A DNA stretch of 35,283 nucleotides from an uncultured Collinsella sp. (GCA_900544645.1 UQWG01000016.1:1-35283), one strand, 5' to 3'; shown: positions 25,812 through 34,007, numbered from the stretch's first letter. A program made the numbers and translations. Notes: generated from the letters alone by a model not told the origin.

Positions 25812-26014
25812 TGGACAGTTAGTTCAGATACGTATAAAGCGGCGGGTGTTCGAGACGTTTCTAAGGGCCTTCGAGGGCGATTTGAGGGTAAAGATGCGGC
25901 GGTTGTGCTCGAAAAAGATGAGCTTTGGGCGGCATGGCATCCGCCGGGGGAGCTCAGAAGGTTTCGAACGGCCCTTTGGAGCTTTAAAAAATACGTATCT
26001 GAACTAATTGTCCA
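25812..26014. mobile_element. 203-bp element 2 with terminal inverted repeats (MITE-like)
   Basis: The left end (25812-25837) is identical over 26 bases to that of element 1, and the right end (ATACGTATCTGAACTAATTG... to 26014) is its inverted repeat with one change. The total length, 203, is the same as element 1. The interior is GC-rich and unlike element 1, apart from a short possible match (GATTT-A-GGGTA); it has its own inner complementarity (GTTCGAGACG... near 25849 with CGAAC near 25960, GGGCC near 25866 with GGCCC near 25970). In this copy the complementarity runs one or two bases beyond the ends (ACTGG/CCAGT). Confidence 0.8.
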
Positions 26015-26032
26015 GTGAAGGTTGGCGAGGGA

Positions 26033-26067
26033 TAGAAAAAGGGTCGGAAGCGAGCTTCCGACCCTTT
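26033..26067 (-). terminator. Terminator after prs
   Basis: Perfect 13-bp arms AAAGGGTCGGAAG (26038-26050) / CTTCCGACCCTTT (26055-26067), loop CGAG, followed on the minus strand by TTTTT. Confidence 0.93.
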
Positions 26068-26100
26068 AAAAGCATCAAAGATGATGCGATGCGCGGCAGG

Positions 26101-27087
26101 CTACAGCGCGAAGTCGCCGCCGACGAGCGTGGAGACAGGCTCCTCGTGGTAAACGGCGGAGATGGCCTGAGCGAACTCCTCGGCGACCGAGATGGTCTTG
26201 ATCTTGCCGCCGACCTCGACGGGAATGGCGTCGGTGACGACGCACTCGACGATTGGGGCATCGTTCAGACGCTCGATGGCCGGACCGGAGAAGATGCCGT
26301 GGGTGGCGCAGACGTAGATGTCGCCAGCGCCCATAGCCTTGAGCTCCTTGACGTTGGCGCACAGGGTGCCAGCGGTGTCGATCATGTCGTCGTTGATGAC
26401 GCAGGTCTTGCCCTTGATGTCACCGATGATGCCCATGACCTCGGCGGCGTTGTGGCGCGGACGGCCCTTGTGGGCGATGGCCAGGTCGCAGCCGAGCATG
26501 TCGGACAGCTTCTTGGCGGCCTTGGCACGACCCACGTCGGGGGAGACGACAACCAGGTTGTCGGTGTCGAAGTTCATGGCGTTGTAGTACTGGCCAAACA
26601 GCGGCAGTGCGGACAGGTGGTTGACCGGGATATCGAAGAAGCCCTGGATCTGACCCTGGTGCAGGTCGAGGGTGATGATGCGGTCGACGCCGGCGCGCTC
26701 GAGCAGGTTGGCGACGAGGCGGGCGGTGATGGGCTCGCGCGGGCCGGCCTTGCGGTCCTGGCGGGCATAGCCGTAGTGGGTGATAACGGCAGTGATGGAG
26801 CGGGCGGATGCGCGCTTGGCAGCGTCGGTGGCGATGAGCAGCTCCATGAGCATGTCGTTGACGTTGCCGCCGGCCACGGACTGAATCAGGAAGACGTCGG
26901 CGCCGCGGACGGTCTCGTCGTAGCGGGCGTAAATCTCACCGTTGGCGAACTGCTTTAGCGTAAGGCCCGAAAGCTCGACCCCAAGGTACTCAGCGATCTT
27001 CTGAGCGAGGGGACGGTTGGAGGAACCGGAATACACGCGGATGGACTTGCGCATATTCTCCGACTTCTCGGGATCATTAATCGGCAT
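26101..27087 (-). CDS. prs: Ribose-phosphate pyrophosphokinase (PRPP synthetase)
   Basis: Makes PRPP from ribose 5-phosphate and ATP, for purines, pyrimidines, His and Trp. The 328-residue protein shows the class I pattern: VYSGSSNRPLAQKIAEYLG, FANGEIYARYDETVRGADVF, the divalent-cation site DLHQGQIQGFFDIPVNHL, the flexible catalytic loop, and the PRPP loop CVINDDMIDTAGTL. Start ATG 27087 has AAGGAGAAGGG upstream; a Met 12 codons in (MRKSIRVYSG) is an alternative closer to the usual N-terminus. It is downstream of glmU on the same strand, a common pairing, but a terminator stands between them. Confidence 0.96.
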   Translation of the reverse strand: MPINDPEKSENMRKSIRVYSGSSNRPLAQKIAEYLGVELSGLTLKQFANGEIYARYDETVRGADVFLIQSVAGGNVNDMLMELLIATDAAKRASARSITAVITHYGYARQDRKAGPREPITARLVANLLERAGVDRIITLDLHQGQIQGFFDIPVNHLSALPLFGQYYNAMNFDTDNLVVVSPDVGRAKAAKKLSDMLGCDLAIAHKGRPRHNAAEVMGIIGDIKGKTCVINDDMIDTAGTLCANVKELKAMGAGDIYVCATHGIFSGPAIERLNDAPIVECVVTDAIPVEVGGKIKTISVAEEFAQAISAVYHEEPVSTLVGGDFAL

Positions 27088-27226
27088 TACCCTTCTCCTT
27101 TATATCGAATGCCATATAGATGCCTTGTTGCATTGTAACCGCGCGACGGGGTTAATCGAGTCTTGATAACGTCTTTACCGTCAACGGACACGAACCGACC
27201 ACTCATCCGGTTGCGCAGGTCACGAT

Positions 27227-27263
27227 AGAAAAAGGAGCCGCCCCCATGGGAACAGCTCCTTTT
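27227..27263 (-). terminator. Terminator after glmU
   Basis: AAAAGGAGC / GCTCCTTTT arms (27230-27238, 27255-27263), with a T-run on the minus strand side. It shows that prs likely has its own promoter between 27088 and 27226, where I see no strong boxes. Confidence 0.82.
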
Positions 27264-27278
27264 GTGCTTGATAAAACG

Positions 27279-28691
27279 TTATGCCTCGTCGTCCTCGTGC
27301 AGACGGCGGCGATAATCGGCGGCCCAGCCCTCAATATTTACCTGACGGGCGCGGCCCAGACCGAGTGCGTCGGCCGGGACCGGCTCGGTGATGACGGAGC
27401 CGGCGGCCACGAGCGCACCGTCGCCAATCTGGGCGGGCGCGACCATCATGGTATCGGAGCCGATGAAGGCATCCTTGCCGATGACGGTCTTGTGCTTGTG
27501 GACGCCGTCGTAGTTGCAGGTGATAGAGCCCGCGCCCACGTTGACGCCGGAGCCCATGGTGGTGTCGCCGATGTAGGACAGGTGCGGCACCTTGGAGCCC
27601 TCGCCGATCGTGGACTTCTTGATCTCCACATGCGTGCCGGCCTTGGATCCGTCGAGCATGTGGGTGCCCGGGCGCAGGTAGGCGCGCGGGCCGCAGTCGA
27701 CGCCGTTCTCGATGACGGCCTCGATGGCGATAGTCTCATCGATGGTGCAGCCGCTGCCGACGGTAGTGTCGGTGAGGCGGCTGTTGGGGCCGAGCTGGCA
27801 CTCCTCGCCCACGGTGACGTGGCCGATCAGGTGCGTCTGCGGCCACACGACGGTGTCGCGGCCGATAACGGCATCGGGGCCGATCCAGGCCTGCGTGGGG
27901 TCGATGAAGGTAACGCCCTCGGCCATCCAGTGCTCGTTGATGCGGTCGCGCGCGATAGCGGTGAGCTGCGCGAGCTGGATGCGGCTGTTGACGCCCAGGC
28001 CATCGCGGTAGTCATCGCAGTGGAAGATGGAGACAGCCTGGCCGTGGCTTTTGAGAATCTCGAGCATGTCGGGCAGGTAGTACTCGGATTGCGCGTTGTC
28101 GTTGCCGATCTCGTTAATGTGGGCGGCAAGCTGCGCGCCGTCGAAGGCGTAGCAGCCGGCGTTGCACTCCAGCAGCGTGGCGGCCTGCTCGGGCGTGCAG
28201 TCCTTCTGCTCGATGATGCGCTCGATCTGGCCGTCGGCGCCCAGCTTGATGCGGCCGTAGCCGAAAGGATCGGGCGGGGTCATGGTCATGACGGTGCAGG
28301 CGAGCTCGCCGGTAGCGACGGTCTGCGCGAACTTGGCGACGGTGTCGGCGGTGATGAGCGGCAAGTCGCCGTTGAGCACGACGACGGGGCCTTGCGTGAT
28401 GCCGCAGGCCTCGAGCGCGACCTTCACGGCGTGACCGGTGCCCAGGCGCTCGGTCTGCTCAACGCACTCGACCTTGGTGGCACTGTTGGCGTAGGCGCCG
28501 TCGATGAGGGCGCGCATCTCGTCGGCGTGGCTGCCGATGACGACCACGACGCGGTTGCAGCCGGCCTTGATGGTAGCGTCGACGATCCACTGGACCATGG
28601 GCTTGCCCAGGATCTTGTGCGAAACCTTGCAGTGGTTCGACTTCATGCGGGTGCCCTCGCCGGCAGCGAGGATAATTGCGGTTGCGTCCAT
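27279..28691 (-). CDS. glmU: Bifunctional GlcNAc-1-P uridyltransferase / GlcN-1-P acetyltransferase
   Basis: Makes UDP-GlcNAc for peptidoglycan. The 470-residue protein has an N-terminal pyrophosphorylase (LAAGEGTRMKS at residues 8-18, QTERLGTGHAVKVA, VLNGDLPLI, IIEQKD) and a C-terminal left-handed beta-helix with hexapeptide repeats and the acetyltransferase motifs (RAYLRPGTHMLDGSKAGTHV, SYIGDTTMGSGVNVGAG, TCNYDGVHKHKTVIG, FIGSD). Start is ATG 28691 with AGGAG (28697-28701 region); the frame is open for 70 codons upstream, but that extension is not GlmU-like. Divergent from the ECF operon. Confidence 0.96.
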   Translation of the reverse strand: MDATAIILAAGEGTRMKSNHCKVSHKILGKPMVQWIVDATIKAGCNRVVVVIGSHADEMRALIDGAYANSATKVECVEQTERLGTGHAVKVALEACGITQGPVVVLNGDLPLITADTVAKFAQTVATGELACTVMTMTPPDPFGYGRIKLGADGQIERIIEQKDCTPEQAATLLECNAGCYAFDGAQLAAHINEIGNDNAQSEYYLPDMLEILKSHGQAVSIFHCDDYRDGLGVNSRIQLAQLTAIARDRINEHWMAEGVTFIDPTQAWIGPDAVIGRDTVVWPQTHLIGHVTVGEECQLGPNSRLTDTTVGSGCTIDETIAIEAVIENGVDCGPRAYLRPGTHMLDGSKAGTHVEIKKSTIGEGSKVPHLSYIGDTTMGSGVNVGAGSITCNYDGVHKHKTVIGKDAFIGSDTMMVAPAQIGDGALVAAGSVITEPVPADALGLGRARQVNIEGWAADYRRRLHEDDEA

Positions 28692-28723
28692 GTGATCTCC
28701 TGTTACGTTATAGAGACGTGTGT

Positions 28724-28752
28724 TTGGAAACGATACACGGCGCAATATGATA
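28724..28752. promoter_or_regulatory. Overlapping divergent promoters, ECF operon and glmU
   Basis: Plus strand: TTGGAA (28724-28729), 16 bases, TATGAT (28746-28751). On the minus strand TATCAT (28752-28747) could serve glmU, sharing the same bases, with a poor -35. The ECF leader of about 130 bases contains a stem GGCGGT/ACCGCC near 28791-28811; I see no known riboswitch in it. Confidence 0.5.
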
Positions 28753-28890
28753 CCGCAGGCATATGTTGAGCGCGTAGCGATTGGTTTTCGGCGGTTGAGG
28801 CTTGCACCGCCGGCGTGGCGTTTGCGCTGCTTGCGTGCGGCGTTGGCGATGCCGCGGAGCTGTCGTTTGAGCGAGGGGACGGGGGTGCCC

Positions 28891-29778
28891 GTGGACAACA
28901 TGCGAGAGGAGTTTGGCGGCGAGCCCGTCGCGGCGTTCTCGATGTCGCATCCGGCTGTGCCGGCCCTCTACATGGTGCTGACGCTGGGGCTCACCATGTT
29001 CTCGATGCAACCGGTGCTGATCGCGCTGTCGCTTGCGGGTGGGCTGGCGTACGGGCTTGCGACGCGCGGTGTTGCGCGCACGTTGGGCGCGCTTCGCTGG
29101 CAGCTGCCGGTGATTTTGATCATTGCGGTGCTCAATCCGCTGTTTAGTGCATCGGGCTCGACGGAGCTGTTTCGTATTGGCATGCGTGCGGTGTATCTAG
29201 AGAGCATGGTTTACGGCCTGTGCATGGGCGGGCTGTTCGTGGCGAGCGTGCTGTGGTTTGAGGCCGCGGCGTCGATGCTCGAATACGACAAGGTACTTGC
29301 GCTTTTGGGCAACGCCGCGCCGGTGCTCGCGCTCATGATCTCGATGTGCATGCGGCTTATCCCGCAGTTTTTACGCCGCGGTCGTACGGTACTGGCGGTG
29401 CAGGATGCGATTGATGTGCCGGGTCGCGCGCCGGCCGATCCCGTGCGTTCGCGCCTACGGGCATCGAGCGTGTTGATGGGCTGGGGCATGGAAGATTCGC
29501 TGGAGCGCGCGGACGCCATGCGCTCCCGTGGATGGGGCGCCGCGACACGTCGCACGACGTACGCGCGGTATCGGCTGGGTCGCGGCGATGTTGCCGCGCT
29601 GGTTGGGCTTGCGGTGTTTGGTGCCGCTGCGGTGGCGGTGGCATGGACCGCGACAACGCAGTATTCGTTTTACCCGCAACTATCGGTGCCGGCGCCGTGG
29701 CTGGGCTATGTCGTGTACGCTGCCTGGATGATGCTGCCCTGCGTGTTGCATGCGATCGATGAGAAGAGGTTCGGCTGA
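28891..29778 (+). CDS. ecfT: ECF transporter, transmembrane coupling protein (T component)
   Basis: The integral-membrane scaffold that links the ATPase pair to the substrate-binding S protein. About 295 residues with several membrane segments (ALYMVLTLGLTMFSMQPVLIALSLAGG, split here only for description; LPVILIIAVLNPLF) and the cytoplasmic coupling part with an Ala-Arg-Gly type motif: ADAMRSRGWG, close to the family's second coupling helix, and ALMISMCMRLIPQFLRRG. Start: GTG 28891 has GGGGG just before it; ATG 28900, GTG 28885 are alternatives, and the frame stays open back to 28720 without family likeness. It overlaps the ATPase gene by one base (TGATG). Confidence 0.82.
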   Translation: MDNMREEFGGEPVAAFSMSHPAVPALYMVLTLGLTMFSMQPVLIALSLAGGLAYGLATRGVARTLGALRWQLPVILIIAVLNPLFSASGSTELFRIGMRAVYLESMVYGLCMGGLFVASVLWFEAAASMLEYDKVLALLGNAAPVLALMISMCMRLIPQFLRRGRTVLAVQDAIDVPGRAPADPVRSRLRASSVLMGWGMEDSLERADAMRSRGWGAATRRTTYARYRLGRGDVAALVGLAVFGAAAVAVAWTATTQYSFYPQLSVPAPWLGYVVYAAWMMLPCVLHAIDEKRFG

Positions 29779-31421
29779 TGGCTCGGTTGGATAGGGGACC
29801 GGTGTCGGGCGCGGCATACGGCCCGGATATGCCGGCGATTGAGGTGCGGAGCCTGAGCTTTGCCTACCCCGATGCGGATGCTGCGGTGCTCGAGGGACTC
29901 GACTGGTCTGTTCCCCAAGGTGCATTTGCGCTGCTTGTCGGCGGTACCGGATCGGGTAAGTCGACGTTGCTGTCGCTACTCAAGCCCGAGATCGCTCCGG
30001 CGGGCGAGCGCACTGGCGAACTGCTCGTGCTGGGCGAGAACGTCGCCGACATGGATGTGCGGGCATCGGCGGAGCGCGTGGGCTATGTGTTCCAGGATCC
30101 CGAGAACCAGATCGTGTGCGAAACCGTGTGGCACGAGATGGCGTTTGGCCTGGAAAACTTGGGGCTAGCGCGTGATGAGATGCGCCGTCGCGTAGCTGAG
30201 ACCAGCTATTTCTTTGGGCTGGAAGATTGGCTTCACCGCGATACTGACACGCTTTCGGGCGGTCGCAAACAGTTGCTGTCGTTGGCGGCCGTTCTGACGC
30301 TGCGCCCGCGCGTGCTGCTGCTCGACGAGCCCACGTCTCAGCTTGATCCGGTTGCGGAGAAGAATTTCCTGCACGCGCTGTTTCGTGTGAATCGCGAGCT
30401 GGGCTGCACGGTTGTTGTGGCGACGCATCAGCCGCGCCCAATGCTCGAATACGTGACGTGTGCGTACCGGATTGAGGACGGTCGCGTGCGCGAGGTGGCG
30501 GATATGGCTTCTTTGGGACGCCGAGAATCGCTGTTTTCCGATGACATGTTGGGGTGGGGTGCCATCCGATGTGCAAATAAAGGAGTATTCAGCAGGCGTG
30601 AGGACAATTTGGGCTCTCTGGAGCCGCCCGGGGACGTATCGAGCGCGAAAAAAAGTTCGGAATTGGACAAATCGTCCGAATTTGTGGCGCAAACGTCGCT
30701 CGAGAACGGCTCGGAAGCCTTCTCGCGCACGGATGGAAGCAGAATACTCCAAAAAATGCACGGCGGGTCGGCTACCACCCTGTCGGAAGGCTGGTTTCGC
30801 TACGATCGAGCGTCCGGCTGGGTGCTGCGCGGGCTCGATGCTTCGTTTTCGGCTGGCGCGGTGCATGCAATCGTGGGCGGCAACGGATGCGGTAAGTCGA
30901 CGATGCTCTCGGTGCTGGCGAAGACCGCCAAGCTGCAGCGCGGCCGCATGGTGCGCGAAGCGGCCTCGGCGGCGCTGCTGCCACAGAATCCCAAGGCATT
31001 GCTGGTTGCCGAGACGGTTCGCGATGAGCTGATGGAATGGGCCTCGACCTGCGGATACGACGAGGCCGCAGCACGGGAGCAGACAGCGCGCCTGGGTCTG
31101 GCGGGCTTGGAGGCGCGTCACCCGTACGATCTTTCGGGCGGTCAGTGCCAGCTGCTTGCGTTGGCAAAGCTGCTGTTGATTGGCCCCGAGCTGCTATTGC
31201 TCGATGAGCCCACCAAGGGTTTGGACCTGGCCAGCCGCCGCATCATCGCCCGTGCCCTGCGTGACCATGCGAAGGCTGGCGGCACCGTCATCATGGCTAC
31301 GCACGATTTGGACTTTGCCGAGCAGGTAGCCGACGACGTCGCCATGATGTTTGACGGCGAGATTGCCTGCATGGAGCCCCCGGCCGACTTCTTTGCCGAC
31401 AACGTGTTCTATAGGGCGTGA
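29778..31421 (+). CDS. ECF transporter, fused A-A' ATPase
   Basis: Two CbiO/EcfA-type ATPase domains in one 547-residue chain, in place of separate EcfA and EcfA'. Domain 1 (about 14-250): Walker A GGTGSGKSTL, VFQDPENQIV, LSGGRKQLLSLAA, LLLDEPTSQLDP. Domain 2 (about 335-540): GGNGCGKSTM, LPQNPKALLV, LSGGQCQLLALAK, LLLDEPTKGLDLAS. The Q-loop 'DPENQ' and 'NPKAL' are ECF-like. The linker, about residues 265-328, is Ser/Glu/Lys-rich and corresponds to a 191-bp stretch with inverted-repeat ends, described separately. Fused ATPases of this kind are common in Actinobacteria. Start overlaps ecfT. Confidence 0.93.
   Translation: MARLDRGPVSGAAYGPDMPAIEVRSLSFAYPDADAAVLEGLDWSVPQGAFALLVGGTGSGKSTLLSLLKPEIAPAGERTGELLVLGENVADMDVRASAERVGYVFQDPENQIVCETVWHEMAFGLENLGLARDEMRRRVAETSYFFGLEDWLHRDTDTLSGGRKQLLSLAAVLTLRPRVLLLDEPTSQLDPVAEKNFLHALFRVNRELGCTVVVATHQPRPMLEYVTCAYRIEDGRVREVADMASLGRRESLFSDDMLGWGAIRCANKGVFSRREDNLGSLEPPGDVSSAKKSSELDKSSEFVAQTSLENGSEAFSRTDGSRILQKMHGGSATTLSEGWFRYDRASGWVLRGLDASFSAGAVHAIVGGNGCGKSTMLSVLAKTAKLQRGRMVREAASAALLPQNPKALLVAETVRDELMEWASTCGYDEAAAREQTARLGLAGLEARHPYDLSGGQCQLLALAKLLLIGPELLLLDEPTKGLDLASRRIIARALRDHAKAGGTVIMATHDLDFAEQVADDVAMMFDGEIACMEPPADFFADNVFYRA
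30571..30761. repeat. 191-bp segment with inverted-repeat ends, read in frame as the ATPase linker
   Basis: GTGCAAATAAAGGAGTATTC (30571-30590) and the reverse complement of 30742-30761 agree in 15 of 20 bases, including GTGCA and GGAGTATTC. The interior includes another hairpin (AATTGGAC-AAATC-GTCC-G-AATT, near 30660-30682). Base use is AT-richer than the ATPase domains on either side. No target duplication is evident. Confidence 0.55.
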
Positions 31422-31425
31422 TGGG

Positions 31426-32139
31426 ATGACGGACTGTCGTTTCTCGCGTTTACTCACAAAACTGGAGATCCCGCTGTTGCTGGCGGTGCCGGCGGTGATG
31501 GCAGCGGCGTTGCTGGCGGGCGTTGAGCAGGCGGCGCTTGCCATGCTTGTCGTGGTGGCGCTGGTGCTTGCACTGTTCTTTGCGGGTTACGAGGCATCTC
31601 GTCCGGGCTTGCGCCAGATTATGCCCACGCTGGTTCTGGCGGCGTTGGCCGCGGCTGGGCGCATCTTGTTTGGCCCCATTCCCGACTTTAAACCCGTGAG
31701 CGCCATCGCCATTATCGCCGGGGCGACGCTCGGTCGTCGTAACGGCTTTATGGTCGGCGCGCTGGCGGCGCTGACCAGCAACTTCTTTTTTGGGCAGGGC
31801 ATGTGGACGCCGTGGCAGATGTATGCCTGGGGTCTGGTTGGCTATGTTGGCGGCGTGCTGGCGCATGCCGGTGCGTTCGACCGTGCGGATGGAACCGTGC
31901 GCATGCCGGCGCTGATGGCGTACGGCTTTGCGTCGGGCCTGCTCTACGGAGTTGTAATCAACGCCTACGACATCATCGGCTTTGTGCAGCCGCTCACGTG
32001 GGCGGGAGCCGTGGCGCGTCTTGCCACGGCGGTGCCGTTCGATATCACACACGGCCTCGCGACCTGCGTGTTCTTGGCCGCCCTCTACAAGCCTTGGTGT
32101 CGCCGCATTAACCGAGTCGTCGTGAAATACGGACTGTAG
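31426..32139 (+). CDS. ECF transporter, substrate-binding membrane protein (S component)
   Basis: The 237-residue protein has about six membrane segments (IPLLLAVPAVMAAALLAG, MLVVVALVLALFFAG, and others) and the S-component features: ISAIAIIAGATLGRRNGFMVGALAAL near the third segment (a Gly-rich motif typical of S proteins), NFFFGQGMWTPWQMYAWGLVGY, and INAYDIIGF in a later one. ATG 31426 is 5 bases after the ATPase stop; the frame is open upstream but lies inside that gene. The substrate cannot be told from this sequence; a vitamin such as cobalamin, or a queuosine precursor, are possibilities. With the two preceding genes it makes a complete dedicated transporter. Confidence 0.84.
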   Translation: MTDCRFSRLLTKLEIPLLLAVPAVMAAALLAGVEQAALAMLVVVALVLALFFAGYEASRPGLRQIMPTLVLAALAAAGRILFGPIPDFKPVSAIAIIAGATLGRRNGFMVGALAALTSNFFFGQGMWTPWQMYAWGLVGYVGGVLAHAGAFDRADGTVRMPALMAYGFASGLLYGVVINAYDIIGFVQPLTWAGAVARLATAVPFDITHGLATCVFLAALYKPWCRRINRVVVKYGL

Positions 32140-32163
32140 GGCATTTCGCGTTCCCTCACGAAC

Positions 32164-32224
32164 TTGCGGTGGAATAGTTCCTGTTTGGCTATTTGCTACC
32201 CAAACAGGAACTATTCCACCGCAA
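32164..32224. repeat. Palindrome D: perfect 25-bp arms
   Basis: Positions 32164-32188 and 32200-32224 are perfect reverse complements (inner end CCTGTTTGG / CCAAACAGG), loop CTATTTGCTAC. It lies between two converging genes and probably ends both transcripts, but lacks a T-run. Confidence 0.85.
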
Positions 32225-32246
32225 CTTATAGGGGGAGAGGGGTCAC

Positions 32247-32279
32247 ATGATCCGTATTCCTTCGTCCCCGGGGGATCAT
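32247..32279 (-). terminator. Weak hairpin after exodeoxyribonuclease III
   Basis: ATGATCC (32247-32253) / GGATCAT (32273-32279) with CCCCGGGG inside; no T-run, so termination is uncertain. Confidence 0.35.
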
Positions 32280-32286
32280 TTGGGGG

Positions 32287-33105
32287 CTAGAGCTCTAGCG
32301 TGAGGGTGACGGGGCAGTGGTCGCTGCCAAAGATGTCGCCGCGGATGTCGGTGTCGCGCACGTTGCCGGCGATGGCGTCGCTCACCAGGAAGTAATCGAT
32401 GCGCCAGCCGGCGTTGTTCTTGCGGGCATTAAAGCGATAGCTCCACCAGCTGTAGACGCCCTCAACGTCCGGATTAGCCGTGCGCCAGGTATCGGTAAAG
32501 CCGGCGTTGAGCAGCTCGGTAAACTTGCCGCGTTCTTCGTCCGAAAAGCCGGCGTTGCCGCGGTTGGACTTGGGGTTTTTAAGGTCGATCTCCTCGTGTG
32601 CCACGTTAAAGTCGCCGCAAGTTACGACGGGCTTGCCGGTCTCGCGCTCAAGCGCGCTCAAAAAGCCGCGGTAGGCATCGTCCCAGGCCATGCGCACATC
32701 GATGCGCGCGAGTTCGTTTTGCGCGTTGGGCGTGTAGACATCCACAAACCAAAACTTGTCGAACTCGAGCGCACAGACGCGGCCCTCGGTTGCGGCTTGG
32801 GCGACGAGCTCGGCCGCCTCGCCCTCGCCGGCGTAGGGTAACAGCGCGTCGGCGTGCAGCACGCGCAGCGATTCCTGGCGGCTAAAGACCGCAGTGCCCG
32901 AGTAGCCCTTGCGCTCGGCGTAGCTCCAGGTTTGGTGATAGCCGGGCAGGTCAATATCGACCTGGCCATCTTGCAACTTGGTCTCTTGCAGCGCCAGGAT
33001 ATCGACGTCGAGTTCTTGCGCGATCTGGATAAAGCTCGGGTCCTTTTTGAGCACGGCGCGCAGGCCGTTGACGTTCCACGAGGCGAAAGTGTAAGTCTGA
33101 GGCAT
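32287..33105 (-). CDS. xth: Exodeoxyribonuclease III (AP endonuclease)
   Basis: Base-excision repair enzyme that cuts at abasic sites. The 272-residue protein shows FASWNVNGLRAVL with the active-site Asn, LALQETKLQDGQ with the metal-binding Glu, GYSGTAVFS, the DFNVAHEEIDL aspartate/asparagine, and the final DIFGSDHCPVTLTL with the catalytic Asp-His. Length fits the family (about 255-275). Start ATG 33105 has GAAAGG upstream. It is transcribed divergently from the sirtuin gene. The stop lies in a small palindrome (CTAGAGCTCTAG, 32287-32298). The family is also known as exoA in Gram-positive species. Confidence 0.95.
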   Translation of the reverse strand: MPQTYTFASWNVNGLRAVLKKDPSFIQIAQELDVDILALQETKLQDGQVDIDLPGYHQTWSYAERKGYSGTAVFSRQESLRVLHADALLPYAGEGEAAELVAQAATEGRVCALEFDKFWFVDVYTPNAQNELARIDVRMAWDDAYRGFLSALERETGKPVVTCGDFNVAHEEIDLKNPKSNRGNAGFSDEERGKFTELLNAGFTDTWRTANPDVEGVYSWWSYRFNARKNNAGWRIDYFLVSDAIAGNVRDTDIRGDIFGSDHCPVTLTLEL

Positions 33106-33240
33106 GGTGTCCTTTCGACGGGGTTGGCAGGCTTAAGATTAGCGCAACAGGGGCGGGGTGGGCTCCGCGCATGCTGACTTAAAGGCCGCATGCTGGGACG
33201 TCGCCCAACGCTGCCCGACTAACAAGGACGGAGGACAAAT

Positions 33241-33993
33241 ATGACGCAGGCAATATCGGACCCCAGGCAGGCCTCCGCCGCGCTGGCGGATCTGTTTGAC
33301 ACTCACAAGCGCGTGGTCTTCTTTGGCGGCGCGGGTGTTTCCACGGCAAGTGGCATCCCCGATTTCCGCAGCGTGGACGGCCTGTATCACCAGCAGTTTG
33401 CCTATCCGCCCGAGACCATGCTGTCGCATAGCTTTTACGAGGCGCATCCGGCCGAGTTCTTCGACTTCTACCGGACCAAGATGATCGCGCTTGGCGCCAA
33501 GCCCAACCGCTGCCACACCAAGCTGGCCGAGCTGGAGCGCGCCGGCAAGCTTGATGCCGTGGTGACGCAAAACATCGATGGCTTGCATCAGATGGCCGGC
33601 TCACAGCGCGTGTTTGAGTTGCACGGATCGGTCCATCGCAACATTTGCCAGTCGTGCGGCGCGGTCTATAGCGCCGAGTGGATTTGCTCGCGCGAGCACG
33701 AGGACGCCGCGGGCGTGCCCGTGTGCCCCGCGTGCGGTGGTCGCATCAAGCCCGATGTGGTGCTCTACGAGGAGCCGCTCGACGAGTATGTGTTGACCGG
33801 TGCCGTTGCCGCCATCGCCGCGGCCGATGCCCTCATTGTGGGCGGGACCTCGCTCGTGGTGTATCCGGCGGCGGGCCTTACGCGCTACTTTACCGGCGAT
33901 ACGCTGGCCATTTGCAATCTTGCTCCCACCGATCAGGATGCAAATGCCGACCTGCTGATTTCTTGCGACATCGCGGCCGCGTTTGCGTTCTAG
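33241..33993 (+). CDS. cobB: NAD-dependent protein deacylase (sirtuin)
   Basis: Removes acyl groups from lysines with use of NAD. The 250-residue protein has the sirtuin core: FFGGAGVSTASGIPDFRS, TQNIDGLHQMAGS, the catalytic His in FELHGSVHRNIC, four Zn cysteines (CQSC ... CPAC), RIKPDVVLYEE, VGGTSLVVYPAAGL and final CNLAPTDQD. In this position the FYRTKMIALGAKPNRCH segment has no Tyr/Arg pair typical of desuccinylases that I could confirm, so substrate type is open. ATG 33241 has GGAGGAC just upstream. Divergent from xth; next to folP on the same strand but with a promoter-like and hairpin region between. Confidence 0.93.
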   Translation: MTQAISDPRQASAALADLFDTHKRVVFFGGAGVSTASGIPDFRSVDGLYHQQFAYPPETMLSHSFYEAHPAEFFDFYRTKMIALGAKPNRCHTKLAELERAGKLDAVVTQNIDGLHQMAGSQRVFELHGSVHRNICQSCGAVYSAEWICSREHEDAAGVPVCPACGGRIKPDVVLYEEPLDEYVLTGAVAAIAAADALIVGGTSLVVYPAAGLTRYFTGDTLAICNLAPTDQDANADLLISCDIAAAFAF

Positions 33994-34007
33994 CCCGCGC
34001 GCGCGGA

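Noticed and set aside
24285..26014. A composite transposon with an encoded transposase
   Set aside because: The only gene inside is nuclease-like and lacks DDE, HUH or serine/tyrosine recombinase motifs; no target-site duplication is seen. Called a cassette-like unit only.
25779..26018. Small ORFs across element 2, with a peptide GQLVQIRI that also occurs at element 1
   Set aside because: The shared peptide is only the translation of the shared terminal repeat; there is no ribosome site, and the frames do not continue alike inside the two elements.
27246..28769. Long plus-strand frame (507 codons) opposite glmU
   Set aside because: Antisense shadow of glmU; repetitive Asp/Val/Gly/Ala composition and no motifs.
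28720..28890. N-terminal extension of ecfT (about 57 codons)
   Set aside because: It is Arg-rich, unlike any T component, begins in the candidate promoter, and a ribosome-site-like GGGGG lies before GTG 28891.
30460..31032. Alternative frame across the ECF ATPase linker
   Set aside because: Lies inside the ATPase gene in another frame; Arg/Ser/Cys-rich, typical of a shadow.
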